From Moraxella lacunata (GTDB lineage Bacteria; Pseudomonadota; Gammaproteobacteria; Pseudomonadales; Moraxellaceae), in the NCBI RefSeq assembly GCF_900453205.1, contig NZ_UGQU01000001.1:434001-498000 (forward strand): DNA of 64,000 nt, given 5' to 3'. The notes under the pieces were generated by a model that saw only the letters and a program-made list of their open reading frames with translations, was not told the origin of the DNA and ran no database searches. Numbering within the stretch: position 1 is the first letter of the stretch; each line of letters begins with the position of its first letter. Positions 54,611 through 63,596 of the stretch are shown here, in pieces. Position numbers and translations under genes: made by a program.

Positions 54611-56785
54611 ATGAGAATCCCTGACACCACGCTCGAACGACTAAACTCATCTGCCGATTTGGTCGCCATCATCAAAAAACACACCACCTTAAAACCTGCT
54701 GGGCGTGAGTTTAAGGGATGCTGTCCGTTTCATGGCGAAAAAACCCCGTCATTTTATGTCAATCCCCAAACCAACCTATACTACTGTTTTGGCTGTGGCG
54801 TTAAAGGCAATCCCATCACCTTTTTGCGTGAATTTGAACGCATGACTTTCAAAGAAGCGGTCGATTATCTGTCCGAACAAACGGGCATAGAACTGCCCAA
54901 AGACGACAACTTCGCCCAAAAAATCCGCTACGCCAAAAACAAAACCCCAAACCCCAACAGCCAAACACCGACAAAGACAAATCAAGGCGATACAGACAAC
55001 TCAAACACCCACACAACCAACCAACCAACCCATCATAACAATACCGCTCCATCAGCCAATGATGATTATCCTGATTTTGCTGATAATTTTAATGGCAGTT
55101 ATGGCAATGATTTTGATGCCGACTTTAACACCGACTTTAACAGCAGTTTTAATGGCGGTTATAACGACAGCTACAACAATCTCCCTTATCAAGCGGATAA
55201 CACTTTTAATAGCACCAATCCGCCATATCAATCCCCCCAAAATGGCGAAGGGGATTTGTACACCCTGCTGTCCGCCATCGCCCAGTTTTATCAAAACATG
55301 CTTCATCAAAACCCCACGGCAAAGGCATATTTTGTCTCACGGGGGCTAAGCGATGAGACGATAGCCACGTTTGGCTTGGGCTATGCTCCGAGCGGTTGGC
55401 AACATTTGGAGCAGGCTTTTCCCCATGACATCGAAGGCTTGTGTATTCTAGGACTGGTCAGAACATCGCAAAAGGGGCGGGATTTTGACCTGCTACGAGA
55501 CCGTGTGATTTTCCCCATCAAGGACAGACAAGGGCGAGTGGTCGGTTTTGCAGGGCGGTCGCTGGGCGATGAGATGCCCAAATACATCAACTCATCGGAG
55601 TCGCCCGTATTTAGCAAACAGCACATCCTATATGGACTGTACGAAGCCCGCCAAGCCAAAGCAGTAAACTATCTCATGGTAGAAGGCTACATGGACGTCA
55701 TCGCCTTGCACCAAGCAGGGATTTATGGGGCGGTCGCTCCGATGGGTACGGCAGCCAATGACAAGCAAATCGCAGGGCTGTTAAAATATAACGACACCCT
55801 AACACTGTGCTTTGATGGCGACACCGCAGGACAGCGAGCGGCATGGCGAACCCTAGAAGTTGCCATGCCAGTACTGCCCGATGGTAAGACCTTAAAATTT
55901 CTCACCCTGCCTGATGGACATGACCCCGACACCTACATCAAGGCTCATGGGGCAGATGCCATGCGTGCCCAAATCACGCACGCTCAGAGCATGGCGGATT
56001 ATATCCATGGCGTGCTACAAAACCGTTATGATTTATCCCTGCCCGAAAATAAAGCCCGAGCGGTCGCTGAATTAAAAGAGCTGACCGCCAAACTGCCCAA
56101 AGGGTCAAGTTTTCGCTGGTGGCTCAATAACGACTTTTGGGCAAGACTCAGTGGTAAAAACCACAAACCAACCACTCGGGATACCGCCAACTACCACCAA
56201 GAGACGGACAGTAGCACTCAGCTGTATCTGTGCCTACTCTACGCCCCCCACATCATCAAAGACAACCCCCTAACCACCCTACTGACCAACTCTGGCGTGG
56301 CAGATGCCCACAAGCCGTATCTGACTCACTTAGAACGCCAAGGACTGTCCGTGCCTGCCCTGCCCGACTGGCAGGACATTGATACTGATTTGGCAGAGTT
56401 GGTTGGTGCCATTGACATGATTTTGGGCATGGCGGACACAGGGGCTATCGCTCAGTTTGACCTACATGACAAATCGGCACCCGCCATCGACGGCAAGGCT
56501 CATCTTATCATGGCAAGCCTGCCCAATGTGGAGCTACAACATCATCTTAGCAGGCTGTGGCGTGAGTTTTTCTATCTGAACCAACATCATTATTTGGAAC
56601 AAATGGCACTATTATTTAACGAACTTCTATGCCAACGTCTCCAAGATGTATTAAAAAAACAAGGCGAAAACGTCAAAAACATCGTCCTATCCGAGATTTA
56701 TAAACGTCGCTTACAAGCACTCATCACATGGGACAGTCAGCACACCAAGGCAGACGTGGCAATACTGATAGAAAAAGGCTTCTAA
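54611..56785 (+). CDS. dnaG: DNA primase DnaG with long Asn-rich linker
   Basis: A 724-residue replication primase. N-terminal CHC2 zinc domain (Cys38, His41, Cys59, Cys62 in CPFHGEKTPSF ... YYCFGCG), then an unusual low-complexity insert of about 100 residues (about 112-214; Asn, Asp, Ser, Phe and Gly rich, with FNxxFN-type repeats), then the catalytic core with Toprim motifs VEGYMDVIALHQAG and FDGDTAG, and a C-terminal DnaB-interaction helical domain. E. coli DnaG is 581 residues; the linker explains most of the extra length. No evident Shine-Dalgarno; the upstream region is the minisatellite. Confidence 0.94.
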   Translation: MRIPDTTLERLNSSADLVAIIKKHTTLKPAGREFKGCCPFHGEKTPSFYVNPQTNLYYCFGCGVKGNPITFLREFERMTFKEAVDYLSEQTGIELPKDDNFAQKIRYAKNKTPNPNSQTPTKTNQGDTDNSNTHTTNQPTHHNNTAPSANDDYPDFADNFNGSYGNDFDADFNTDFNSSFNGGYNDSYNNLPYQADNTFNSTNPPYQSPQNGEGDLYTLLSAIAQFYQNMLHQNPTAKAYFVSRGLSDETIATFGLGYAPSGWQHLEQAFPHDIEGLCILGLVRTSQKGRDFDLLRDRVIFPIKDRQGRVVGFAGRSLGDEMPKYINSSESPVFSKQHILYGLYEARQAKAVNYLMVEGYMDVIALHQAGIYGAVAPMGTAANDKQIAGLLKYNDTLTLCFDGDTAGQRAAWRTLEVAMPVLPDGKTLKFLTLPDGHDPDTYIKAHGADAMRAQITHAQSMADYIHGVLQNRYDLSLPENKARAVAELKELTAKLPKGSSFRWWLNNDFWARLSGKNHKPTTRDTANYHQETDSSTQLYLCLLYAPHIIKDNPLTTLLTNSGVADAHKPYLTHLERQGLSVPALPDWQDIDTDLAELVGAIDMILGMADTGAIAQFDLHDKSAPAIDGKAHLIMASLPNVELQHHLSRLWREFFYLNQHHYLEQMALLFNELLCQRLQDVLKKQGENVKNIVLSEIYKRRLQALITWDSQHTKADVAILIEKGF

Positions 56786-57890
56786 ACCCACCCTAGTACC
56801 CTTAGCCACGCCATACCCACCGCAAGCCCAATCATACTAACCACGGTGGTAAACGCCAAAATATTGGCAGCCAGCACATCATTACCACCCATTGCCTTTG
56901 CCATGACATAGCTTGCGGCGGCGGCAGGGTTGCCACCATGACAAACAGCACGCCAAACTGTACAGGCGGTAGGGCAAACGCCACGCCCACACCCACCGCA
57001 AGCAGTGGAGCGACAATAATCCGTCCAATGCTCGCCTGCATGGATACGCCCGACAAGCCCAGCATGGATTTGATGTCAAGCGTTGCCCCTGCACATATCA
57101 AGGCAAGCGGTAAGGCAATGTTTGAAAGCAGTTCGCCTGTTTTGGCAATCGGTGTGGGCGGTAAAGGCAAGCCCACCCCCTTATACATAAAAGCAGACAC
57201 CAAGGCGATGATGAGTGGATTTTGAAAAATTTGGTATTGTTAATTGAGTATACTTTTCTAGAAAGCCGTTCGTGGTGAGCTTGTCGAACCATAACGGTTT
57301 TCCTAGACTTCGACAAGCTCAGTCCGAACGGAAAACCTTAAAATCTATCTTTATTTAACAATACCAAAAATTTTAATCACAATATCTCGGCTTTGGGCAG
57401 ATAAACCCTTACTCTGGCTCGTGCGTGATAGCGTGATGACCGACAAGATATTATACAAAATCGTCAAAATCCCCATATACACCGCCCCCACACTCGTCCC
57501 CACCGCCCCATAAGCGTTGGTTGCCACCGACAGCGAGATAATCGCCATATTGGAGCGAAACACCCCTTGCACAAACACGCCCTTATCACGCACGTCCTTG
57601 ATGAGCATTTTGGCATAAATTTCCGCCCCAAAAAACAGCACAAAAGTCGTTACAAACCCTGCCATGATGAGTGGCAACTGCTCGGCATAGTTCACTTCGC
57701 TTTTTATCACGCTAAAAAACAGCAGGCACGGCAAACCAAAATTAAAAACAATTTTGGAGGCAGTATCAATAAAATTACCGTTGATTTTGCCTGTTTTTTG
57801 CATATAAAAACCTAGCCCCATTAAGGCTAGGTTTGGAAAGACAATCATAAAGGCGAAGTTGATGGCTTGGAGGATTTCTTGGGGATTCAT
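56782..57890 (-). pseudogene. AEC-family (auxin efflux carrier-like) permease, disrupted by a MITE and a frameshift
   Basis: An AEC-type transporter split in two. The 5' part from 57890 encodes about 175 residues with five hydrophobic helices (MIVFPNLALMGLGFYMQKTG, FNFGLPCLLFFSVIKSE, FRSNMAIISLSVATNAYG) and runs into the MITE. Excision of the element and one duplication restores ...VIKIF-QNPLIIALVSAFMYKG. Near 56927 one C is missing in a CCGCCGCCG run; adding it gives TPAAASYVMAKAMGGNDVLAANI and the normal C-terminus, with a stop at 56782-56784 overlapping the dnaG stop. Two independent lesions make it a clear pseudogene. It is convergent with dnaG. Confidence 0.9.
57233..57365. mobile_element. 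133-bp IS1-related MITE, copy 4
   Basis: Ends GGTATTGTTAA / TTAACAATACC; target duplication AAAAATTT at 57225-57232 and 57366-57373. Inserted within the AEC permease gene. Confidence 0.95.
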
Positions 57891-57966
57891 GGTAAATTCT
57901 GATTATGATAAAATGACTTATCATAACCAAAAATTACTCAAAAATAAAGTAAAAATCTGCTCGTTA

Positions 57967-58470
57967 TTAAAATGATGAAATTTTATAGGCATTTACCGCA
58001 CCATCTTTTCCAATGTAGAAAATATAGCCATATTTCAAAATAATGGTTTCGCCATTTTGACCCTTTAACCCATTGTGATAAAATCCTTCATCAACACTAC
58101 AAGCGTCTTTTTCGCTTTGCAAAGTCAAATCGCCACAAGTTTGAATTTCCACCCAAGTTTTACCTTGTTTTGGGCTGGTGCTGATATTACCTGTTAAAGC
58201 GGTGCCGCCACACATCATATTAAAATTAGCGTCATTGTATTTTGGTACAGGAGCATTATCTTTGTCCAGTAATTTTGGAAAAAATTGCAAGGCTTGCTTG
58301 GTTTTTTCAAAATACAAATCTTCCAAACGAGCCTCATCATACACATCAACGCAAACATCAAAATCTGCCAAAGTTGTTTGTTTCTGTGCGGTCATTGGTT
58401 TGGTTGTGTTTTGTATTGGATTCACACAGCCAACCATTAAAATTGCCATTAAAAATGCATATTTTTTCAT
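57967..58470 (-). CDS. Lipoprotein of unknown function
   Basis: A 167-residue lipoprotein: signal peptide with lipobox MVGC (about Cys14), a Thr/Gln-rich linker, then a mature domain with several Cys residues (FDVCVDV, NMMCGG, QTCGDL, DACSVDEGF). ATG 58470 follows AAGGAAATCGC; an in-frame start at 58656 would add about 62 residues and overlap mnmG. The end GYIFYIGKDGAVNAYKI is beta-rich. Family not recognised. Confidence 0.65.
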   Translation of the reverse strand: MKKYAFLMAILMVGCVNPIQNTTKPMTAQKQTTLADFDVCVDVYDEARLEDLYFEKTKQALQFFPKLLDKDNAPVPKYNDANFNMMCGGTALTGNISTSPKQGKTWVEIQTCGDLTLQSEKDACSVDEGFYHNGLKGQNGETIILKYGYIFYIGKDGAVNAYKISSF

Positions 58471-58523
58471 TGCGATTTCCTTATTTTGAGTGTGTTTGCA
58501 GTCATCAAAAATACAGAATGGGG

Positions 58524-58594
58524 CGTAAAGGTGCGTAATATGCACCATTTTAGGTGCAGTATTTAATTTTTGATGCGTGATACGCACCTTACGA
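58524..58594. repeat. GGTGCGTA palindromic element
   Basis: AAAGGTGCGTAATATGCACC is followed by a loop and then GGTGCAGT ... GATACGCACCTTACG. The outer arms (CGTAAAGGTGCGTA / TACGCACCTTACG) are almost perfectly complementary and an inner GGTGC / GCACC pair nests inside, giving a cruciform-capable unit of about 70 bp between mnmG and the lipoprotein gene. Confidence 0.5.
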
Positions 58595-58652
58595 ATTGGG
58601 GAAAAATTACAAGGAAAATTGAGCATTTTTAAAAATACCCTTTTAAAAAAAA

Positions 58653-60548
58653 TCAACTTTCCAACTTCTCCATTGTCTCCGCCTTCTTCATCTTTTTCAC
58701 CGTCATCGCAAGTAAACTCACCGCCGCAGGGGTAACGCCACTAATCCGACTTGCCTGCCCCAATGTTGCAGGGCGGACTTGGGTAAGTTTTTGTACGATT
58801 TCATTGGATAAGCCTGATACGCTCGCATAATCAAAATCAAGCGGTAAAGCCGTGTTTTCTAGCTTTCGCATTTGCTCGATTTCATCGTTTTGGCGGTCAA
58901 TATAGCCTTGATATTTCACACTAATTTCAATCTGCTCGCCTGCTTCGCTACTCACCTGACTATCCGCCACTTTGGCAATGTCAGCAAAAGTTACATTTGG
59001 GCGTTTTAATAGGTCAATCAGACTGTTTTCTTTGGTCAAAACTTCGCCCGTATTTGCCATAAACGCCTTACCAAGCTCATTGTTTGGCGTTGCCCATAGG
59101 TCTTTTAGGCGAGCGGTTTCGCTCTCAATCTGCTCTTGTTTTTGGCAAAACCGCTCCCAACGAGCGTCATCCACCAAACCAAGCTCTCGCCCAATCGCCG
59201 TCAAACGAGCGTCCGCATTGTCTTCACGCAGTAGCAAGCGATGTTCGGCACGGCTTGTAAACATACGGTACGGCTCTTTGGTGCCATGCGTTATCAAATC
59301 GTCCACCAACACACCCAGATACGCCTCGTGTCTTTGTGGTGTCCATGATGACTTACCAAGTGCCATGCGTCCTGCATTTAGTCCTGCCAGTAGCCCCTGT
59401 GCCGCCGCCTCTTCATAGCCTGTCGTGCCGTTGATTTGCCCTGCAAAATATAGGCGGTCAATGGATTTGGTTTCTAGCGTGGGTTTTAGGTTTTGTGGGT
59501 CAAAATAATCGTATTCAATGGCATAGCCAGGACGTGTGATGTGAGCATTTTCAAGCCCACGCATAGAATGAATAAACTCAATTTGCACATCAAAAGGCAA
59601 AGAAGTTGAAATGCCATTAGGATACAGCTCATGCGTGGTCAAACCCTCAGGCTCAATAAAAATCTGATGGCTTGTTTTGTCGGCAAAGCGATGAATCTTA
59701 TCTTCAATGCTTGGGCAATAACGAGGCCCCACCCCTTCAATCTTACCGCTAAACATGGGTGAACGGTCAAGGTTAGCACGGATAATATCATGCGTGCGTT
59801 CGTTGGTGTGTGTAATATAACACATGATTTGGCGTGGGTGCATGGCAACATCGCCCATATAACTCATCACAGGTAAGGGCATATCCCCTGGTTGTGGGGT
59901 CATCACGGAGAAATCCACCGTACGAGCGTCAATACGAGCAGGCGTACCTGTTTTTAATCGCCCAACAGGGAGCTTTAATTCACGCAAACGGTCGGCAAGA
60001 CGAATGGAAGGCATATCGCCTGCCCGTCCACCGCTTTGGTGGTCTAGCCCGACATGAATCACCCCACCCAAAAATGTCCCCGATGTCAGCACCACGGCAC
60101 GGGTATTTAGGCGAATGCCTGTGGCTGTAACCACCGCCACCGCACGTCCATTCTCCACAATAATGTCGTCCACAGGTTGCTGAAAAATCGTCAAATTTGG
60201 CTGATTTTCAAGCGTATGGCGAATGGCTGCCTTATATAAAATACGGTCAGCTTGGGCTCGGGTCGCTCGCACGGCTGCCCCTTTACGGCTGTTTAACACC
60301 CGAAACTGAATGCCTGCCTTGTCGGTCGCCAGTGCCATTGCCCCGCCCAGTGCGTCCACTTCACGCACCAGATGCGATTTGCCAATGCCACCAATGGCAG
60401 GGTTGCAGCTCATCTGCCCTAGCGTCTCAATGTTGTGCGTGATAAGCAGGGTATCAACCCCCATGCGAGCGGACGCAAGAGCGGCCTCTGTGCCTGCGTG
60501 TCCGCCACCGATGACGATGACATCAAATGTTTTGGTTAAAAAGCTCAT
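58653..60548 (-). CDS. mnmG: tRNA uridine-5-carboxymethylaminomethyl synthesis enzyme MnmG (GidA)
   Basis: A 631-residue FAD enzyme that with MnmE modifies U34 of several tRNAs. FAD-binding [17 protein letters not shown] near the N-terminus, the [21 protein letters not shown] block, [11 protein letters not shown], and the C-terminal helical MnmE-binding domain ([35 protein letters not shown]-like) are all present. Length matches (E. coli 629). The start codon is followed directly by the FAD motif. Confidence 0.96.
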   Translation of the reverse strand: MSFLTKTFDVIVIGGGHAGTEAALASARMGVDTLLITHNIETLGQMSCNPAIGGIGKSHLVREVDALGGAMALATDKAGIQFRVLNSRKGAAVRATRAQADRILYKAAIRHTLENQPNLTIFQQPVDDIIVENGRAVAVVTATGIRLNTRAVVLTSGTFLGGVIHVGLDHQSGGRAGDMPSIRLADRLRELKLPVGRLKTGTPARIDARTVDFSVMTPQPGDMPLPVMSYMGDVAMHPRQIMCYITHTNERTHDIIRANLDRSPMFSGKIEGVGPRYCPSIEDKIHRFADKTSHQIFIEPEGLTTHELYPNGISTSLPFDVQIEFIHSMRGLENAHITRPGYAIEYDYFDPQNLKPTLETKSIDRLYFAGQINGTTGYEEAAAQGLLAGLNAGRMALGKSSWTPQRHEAYLGVLVDDLITHGTKEPYRMFTSRAEHRLLLREDNADARLTAIGRELGLVDDARWERFCQKQEQIESETARLKDLWATPNNELGKAFMANTGEVLTKENSLIDLLKRPNVTFADIAKVADSQVSSEAGEQIEISVKYQGYIDRQNDEIEQMRKLENTALPLDFDYASVSGLSNEIVQKLTQVRPATLGQASRISGVTPAAVSLLAMTVKKMKKAETMEKLES

Positions 60549-60673
60549 ATTTTTATAGATAGATAAATGAAAAACTGGCTATTTTAGCATAATTTTGGGG
60601 GTGTGGGTATGGGTTTTGTGGGTAAAATTTGGGATATGTGAATGTTATGGTATCGTTGTTTAATTATAAATTT

Positions 60674-60806
60674 GGTATTGTTAAATAAAGATAGATTTTA
60701 AGGTTTTCCGTTCGGACTGAGCTTGTCGAAGTCTAGGAAAACCGTTATGGTTCGACAAGCTCACCACGAACGGCTTTCTAGAAAAGTATACTCAATTAAC
60801 AATACC
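60674..60806. mobile_element. 133-bp IS1-related MITE, copy 5 (inverted)
   Basis: Identical to the other copies but in the opposite orientation. Target duplication ATAAATTT at 60666-60673 and 60807-60814. It lies in the gap between mnmG and the lipoprotein pseudogene. Confidence 0.95.
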
Positions 60807-60861
60807 ATAAATTTTAAAACTTGTATATAAGGTCAATTTATTGTCCAACATTAAAAATAAA

Positions 60862-60890
60862 AAAGGGCAAATATTATTTACCCTTAAAAA
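60862..60890 (-). terminator. Terminator of the lipoprotein pseudogene
   Basis: The stem AAGGG.AAAT / ATTTACCCTT is followed on the minus strand by TTTTTTATTTTTAA, about 40 bases after the 3' fragment's stop. Confidence 0.65.
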
Positions 60891-60930
60891 TCACACAAGC
60901 CCATCATTATTATAAATATTTTAAAACCTA

Positions 60931-61675
60931 TCTCGGCATAAAATCATACGCCTTTACCATAGGATTGCTTTCTTTAAAATCTATATAATAATTTTTACTG
61001 TCATCATATAAGTCTATTTTACCGTCATTATTACTGTCTTTTTTGGTGGTAAAATAATATCGCTCCATATCCATCACCCAGCTATCTTGGATAAAATATT
61101 CATCATCAGGGTGTAATTTTGTCAGATTACCCCCTTTATCATCGCTCGGTATTGTTAATTGAGTATACTTTTCTAGAAAGCCGTTCGTGGTGAGCTTGTC
61201 GAACCATAACGGTTTTCCTAGACTTCGACAAGCTCAGTCCGAACGGAAAACCTTAAAATCTATCTTTATTTAACAATACCTAAACAGGATAATAGGCTTC
61301 ATGAATGATTTGGGTATTATTTTTAAATAAAGGTATGGTTTTTCCCGTTTGTTTATTTTCAAAAATAAGATTAAACATTTGACCGCTGATTTTATCATCG
61401 GATACCGATACATGGCTATATATTTCTGTTTTTGAATATGACCCGCTTTTGTCCACATATTCATCTATAGCAGACACCACCACGGGGTGCAATAGACTGT
61501 CCGCCCCATATAAATCAATGGGTAGGTCTATCTTTATGGGAATATCAGGATTAGCAACGGCATTGGGGTCGGTTTGATTGGCTGTATCTTGACTTTGCGG
61601 TGGGTTCGGTGTGGGCGTATCGCAAGCGGTTAAACTTATGATAACACCAAGCAAAATAGCGGATTTTTTCATTGA
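60931..61675 (-). pseudogene. Lipoprotein gene interrupted by a MITE (likely)
   Basis: The 5' part starts at Met 61675 or 61690 with a signal peptide and lipobox LTAC, a Pro/Gln/Asn-rich linker, and a mature domain ending IIHEAYYPV where TAG is formed with the first element base. On the far side of the element, 61147-60931 reads open in the same direction as SDDKGGNLTKLHPDDEYF... to AYDFMPR-stop, including DSNNDGKIDLYDD, which fits an EF-hand/dockerin-type calcium loop. Simple removal of the element keeps the two parts in phase except for the TAG codon at the junction. There is no target duplication, so some bases were lost. Function unknown. Confidence 0.65.
61148..61280. mobile_element. 133-bp IS1-related MITE, copy 6 (no target duplication)
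   Basis: Same sequence and orientation as copies 1-4, but the flanks CATCGCTC and TAAACAGG do not match. It was probably left by a deletion or recombination between copies, or its duplication was lost. Confidence 0.93.
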
Positions 61676-61855
61676 ATGTCCTTTTGCCAATAAATGGTTA
61701 TAAATACACCATTACAAGATATTAAAAACTGATAATATTTATCATTTTACACGTTATCAGTTTTTCCTGCAATATTTATAAGATAACAATTTTTTACTGT
61801 TTTTTATAAAAACATCTAAAAAAACAATGAAGTTTTAAAACAATAATAAATCAAC

Positions 61856-62170
61856 TTATATTTTACCCAAATATTCCGACTGGATTTCTTTTGGTAATTT
61901 TTCAATCAACGCCAATTTCATGTTTTTATCATCGCTATTCATTACCATATCAATAAGCGGTGTGCCGTCAAACGGTAAATCATCTACCTTTTGAGCAAAA
62001 TTTGCCAAATAATACGCTCCGTCCACATCATTATCCGCCATGACCCTATCATAAATGGCACGAAAGGCAGTTTCACTTGCCCCATTATTGGCAATCAAAA
62101 GATGAATGGCTTGCAAAGAAGTATTTGGTTTTTGGCAAAGGCTGATAACCTGCTCAGAAATGTTTGACAT
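61856..62170 (-). CDS. Hypothetical protein next to grxD
   Basis: A soluble helical protein of about 104 residues (MSNISEQVISLCQKPNTSLQ...). It has two-helix repeats (AIHLLIANNGASETAFRAIYD, TPLIDMVMNSDDKNMKLALIEK) reminiscent of HEAT or ankyrin-like repeats. ATG 62170 follows TTAAGGATTGCT; a longer in-frame start at 62254 would overlap grxD and lie across its terminator, so it is rejected. Function unknown. Confidence 0.6.
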   Translation of the reverse strand: MSNISEQVISLCQKPNTSLQAIHLLIANNGASETAFRAIYDRVMADNDVDGAYYLANFAQKVDDLPFDGTPLIDMVMNSDDKNMKLALIEKLPKEIQSEYLGKI

Positions 62171-62192
62171 AGCAATCCTTAAAACAAAAAAG

Positions 62193-62221
62193 AAAAAGGC
62201 GTAACACAGTACGCCCTTTTG
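62193..62221 (-). terminator. Terminator of grxD
   Basis: The stem AAGGCGTA / TACGCCCTT is followed on the minus strand by TTTTTCTTTTTTGTTTT, directly after the grxD stop. Confidence 0.75.
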
Positions 62222-62228
62222 ATTAGCC

Positions 62229-62564
62229 TTACACTTCTGGGCTATGCTCTTCAATGAGTGGCTTTAATTCGCCCGATTGGTACATTTGTAGGATAATGTC
62301 GCTACCGCCAATCAGCTCGCCATTTACCCACAGTTGCGGAAAGGTTGGCCAGTTGGCGATGAGTGGCAAAGTGCTACGAATGTCCGGATTTTCAAGAATA
62401 TTAACAAAGGCAAACGGACGACCAATCTGCGTCAAAACTTCCACCGCACGGGCAGAAAAACCGCATTGGGGAAATTGTGGCGTGCCTTTCATGTATAGTA
62501 GCACAGCATGGTCTTTGATTTGGTTTTCAATCAAGGTCTTGATTTCAGGATTGATGTCGGTCAT
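62229..62564 (-). CDS. grxD: Monothiol glutaredoxin GrxD (Grx4 family)
   Basis: A 111-residue CGFS-type glutaredoxin that carries and transfers [2Fe-2S] clusters, often with BolA. The motif MKGTPQFPQCGFSARAVEVL has the single active Cys (about residue 34), followed by the WPTFPQLWVNGELIGGSDI glutathione-binding block. Length matches E. coli GrxD (115). A GGAGTAAACC site precedes the ATG. Confidence 0.95.
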   Translation of the reverse strand: MTDINPEIKTLIENQIKDHAVLLYMKGTPQFPQCGFSARAVEVLTQIGRPFAFVNILENPDIRSTLPLIANWPTFPQLWVNGELIGGSDIILQMYQSGELKPLIEEHSPEV

Positions 62565-62633
62565 GGTTTACTCCGATTTGGGAAATTTGAGTTATTATGG
62601 GGGCAAATGGGGATTTTTACAAGCGTTTTACCT

Positions 62634-63122
62634 TTAAAAATCAAATTTTTTGCCATGACTTGTCTTGTCAGGGGTCAATAGTAATGGCTGATTGGCGGAT
62701 TTTTTATGGCATCTTGCCCCATAAAAATTCGGCTCCACCCTATCACCCATACGATAAATGTCATATTTGCCATTATCCACACCCACCAAGTGCCAATCAT
62801 CATAAATAATTTGACTTTTGCCGTTGATAATTTTATTTAATGATTGCAAACGATGAACGGATAAATATTCATAAATCCCTGTGGTGTCATTATAAATATA
62901 CGTGTCTTTTGGCACCACACAAATCATTTTGGCATTTGGCAATAAACCGCTCACATCAATAGATTGGTTGGATAATAACGCCCTATTGACCTGTTTTTGC
63001 ATGCTATTTTCTTGATGAGTATTAACAACCCAAATACCAACCCATAAAATCGCCACTATCGCAATAATTCCCACTTGTGCGTTTTTGGGTAAATTCCTAA
63101 AAATACTTTGCGTTAGACTCAT
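62634..63122 (-). CDS. Single-pass membrane protein, paralogue of its neighbour
   Basis: A 162-residue protein with a cytoplasmic N-terminus, one membrane helix (about residues 17-35, VGIIAIVAILWVGIWVV) and a periplasmic domain. It shares with the upstream gene the pattern LPNAKMICVVP, a YDDWHLVGVDNGKYDIYR strand block and a late Cys in YGARCHK. The two are tandem paralogues encoded four bases apart. Function unknown. Confidence 0.6.
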   Translation of the reverse strand: MSLTQSIFRNLPKNAQVGIIAIVAILWVGIWVVNTHQENSMQKQVNRALLSNQSIDVSGLLPNAKMICVVPKDTYIYNDTTGIYEYLSVHRLQSLNKIINGKSQIIYDDWHLVGVDNGKYDIYRMGDRVEPNFYGARCHKKSANQPLLLTPDKTSHGKKFDF

Positions 63123-63125
63123 ATA

Positions 63126-63593
63126 TCACCTTAATTCAAAATACACCAACTTATCATGATAAGCAGGATAAATTTCCATACTGTCTTTGTCTACCGATAC
63201 GCATTGATAATCTTTAAAACTTGGGGCAGATTTTAATGGCACATGATACACTTGATAATTGGCATAGCCATATCCTTGATTATCCAGTAATATCAAATCC
63301 CAATGGTCATCTTCAACAAATGCATGGATTTTGCGATTTAATTTTAAGACTTGTTTGGGTGATAAATTATCCCGAATTTCTTTAATATTTTGGGTATTGG
63401 TAAAATATGGGGCGGTAACACAAGCGATTTTGGTATTGGGAAAATATACTTTGATAGAATAACTTTTGCCTGCTAATAAGGTATTGTTGATTTTATCGGT
63501 AACTGATTTTTTATAAATACCAAAGACCGCCCAAACGACCGTTATCGCCATTAGCACCGCAATCAACCATTTGCGTTTATGTTTCTCTATCAT
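63126..63593 (-). CDS. Single-pass membrane protein, paralogue of its neighbour
   Basis: A protein of about 155 residues: membrane helix near residues 9-27 (WLIAVLMAITVVWAVFGIY) and a periplasmic domain with FPNTKIACVTAP, EDDHWDLILLDNQGYGYAN and a late Cys in DYQCVSV, parallel to the downstream gene. ATG 63593 overlaps the end region of ispF; a TTG one codon earlier is also in frame. Probably co-transcribed with ispF. Function unknown. Confidence 0.6.
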   Translation of the reverse strand: MIEKHKRKWLIAVLMAITVVWAVFGIYKKSVTDKINNTLLAGKSYSIKVYFPNTKIACVTAPYFTNTQNIKEIRDNLSPKQVLKLNRKIHAFVEDDHWDLILLDNQGYGYANYQVYHVPLKSAPSFKDYQCVSVDKDSMEIYPAYHDKLVYFELR

Positions 63594-63596
63594 CAA

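Noticed and set aside
53994-54687. Two long minus-strand ORFs of about 217 residues made of FQFSNFNFPISI repeats
   Set aside because: They are only the 14-bp minisatellite read in two frames; the unit lacks stops on that strand, and the ORFs overlap corA and dnaG with no ribosome site or domain.
57098-57316. 72-residue ORF beginning MSKSRKTVMVRQAHHERLSR
   Set aside because: It is the MITE frame fused to the AEC pseudogene in an unrelated frame; not a gene.
58470-58656. 62-residue N-terminal extension of the 58-kb lipoprotein
   Set aside because: The signal peptide and lipobox start at the internal Met, which has an AAGGAAAT site; the extension overlaps mnmG and the palindromic repeat.
62170-62254. 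Longer N-terminus for the hypothetical protein downstream of grxD
   Set aside because: It would be encoded across the grxD stop and terminator; the internal ATG at 62170 has a good ribosome site.
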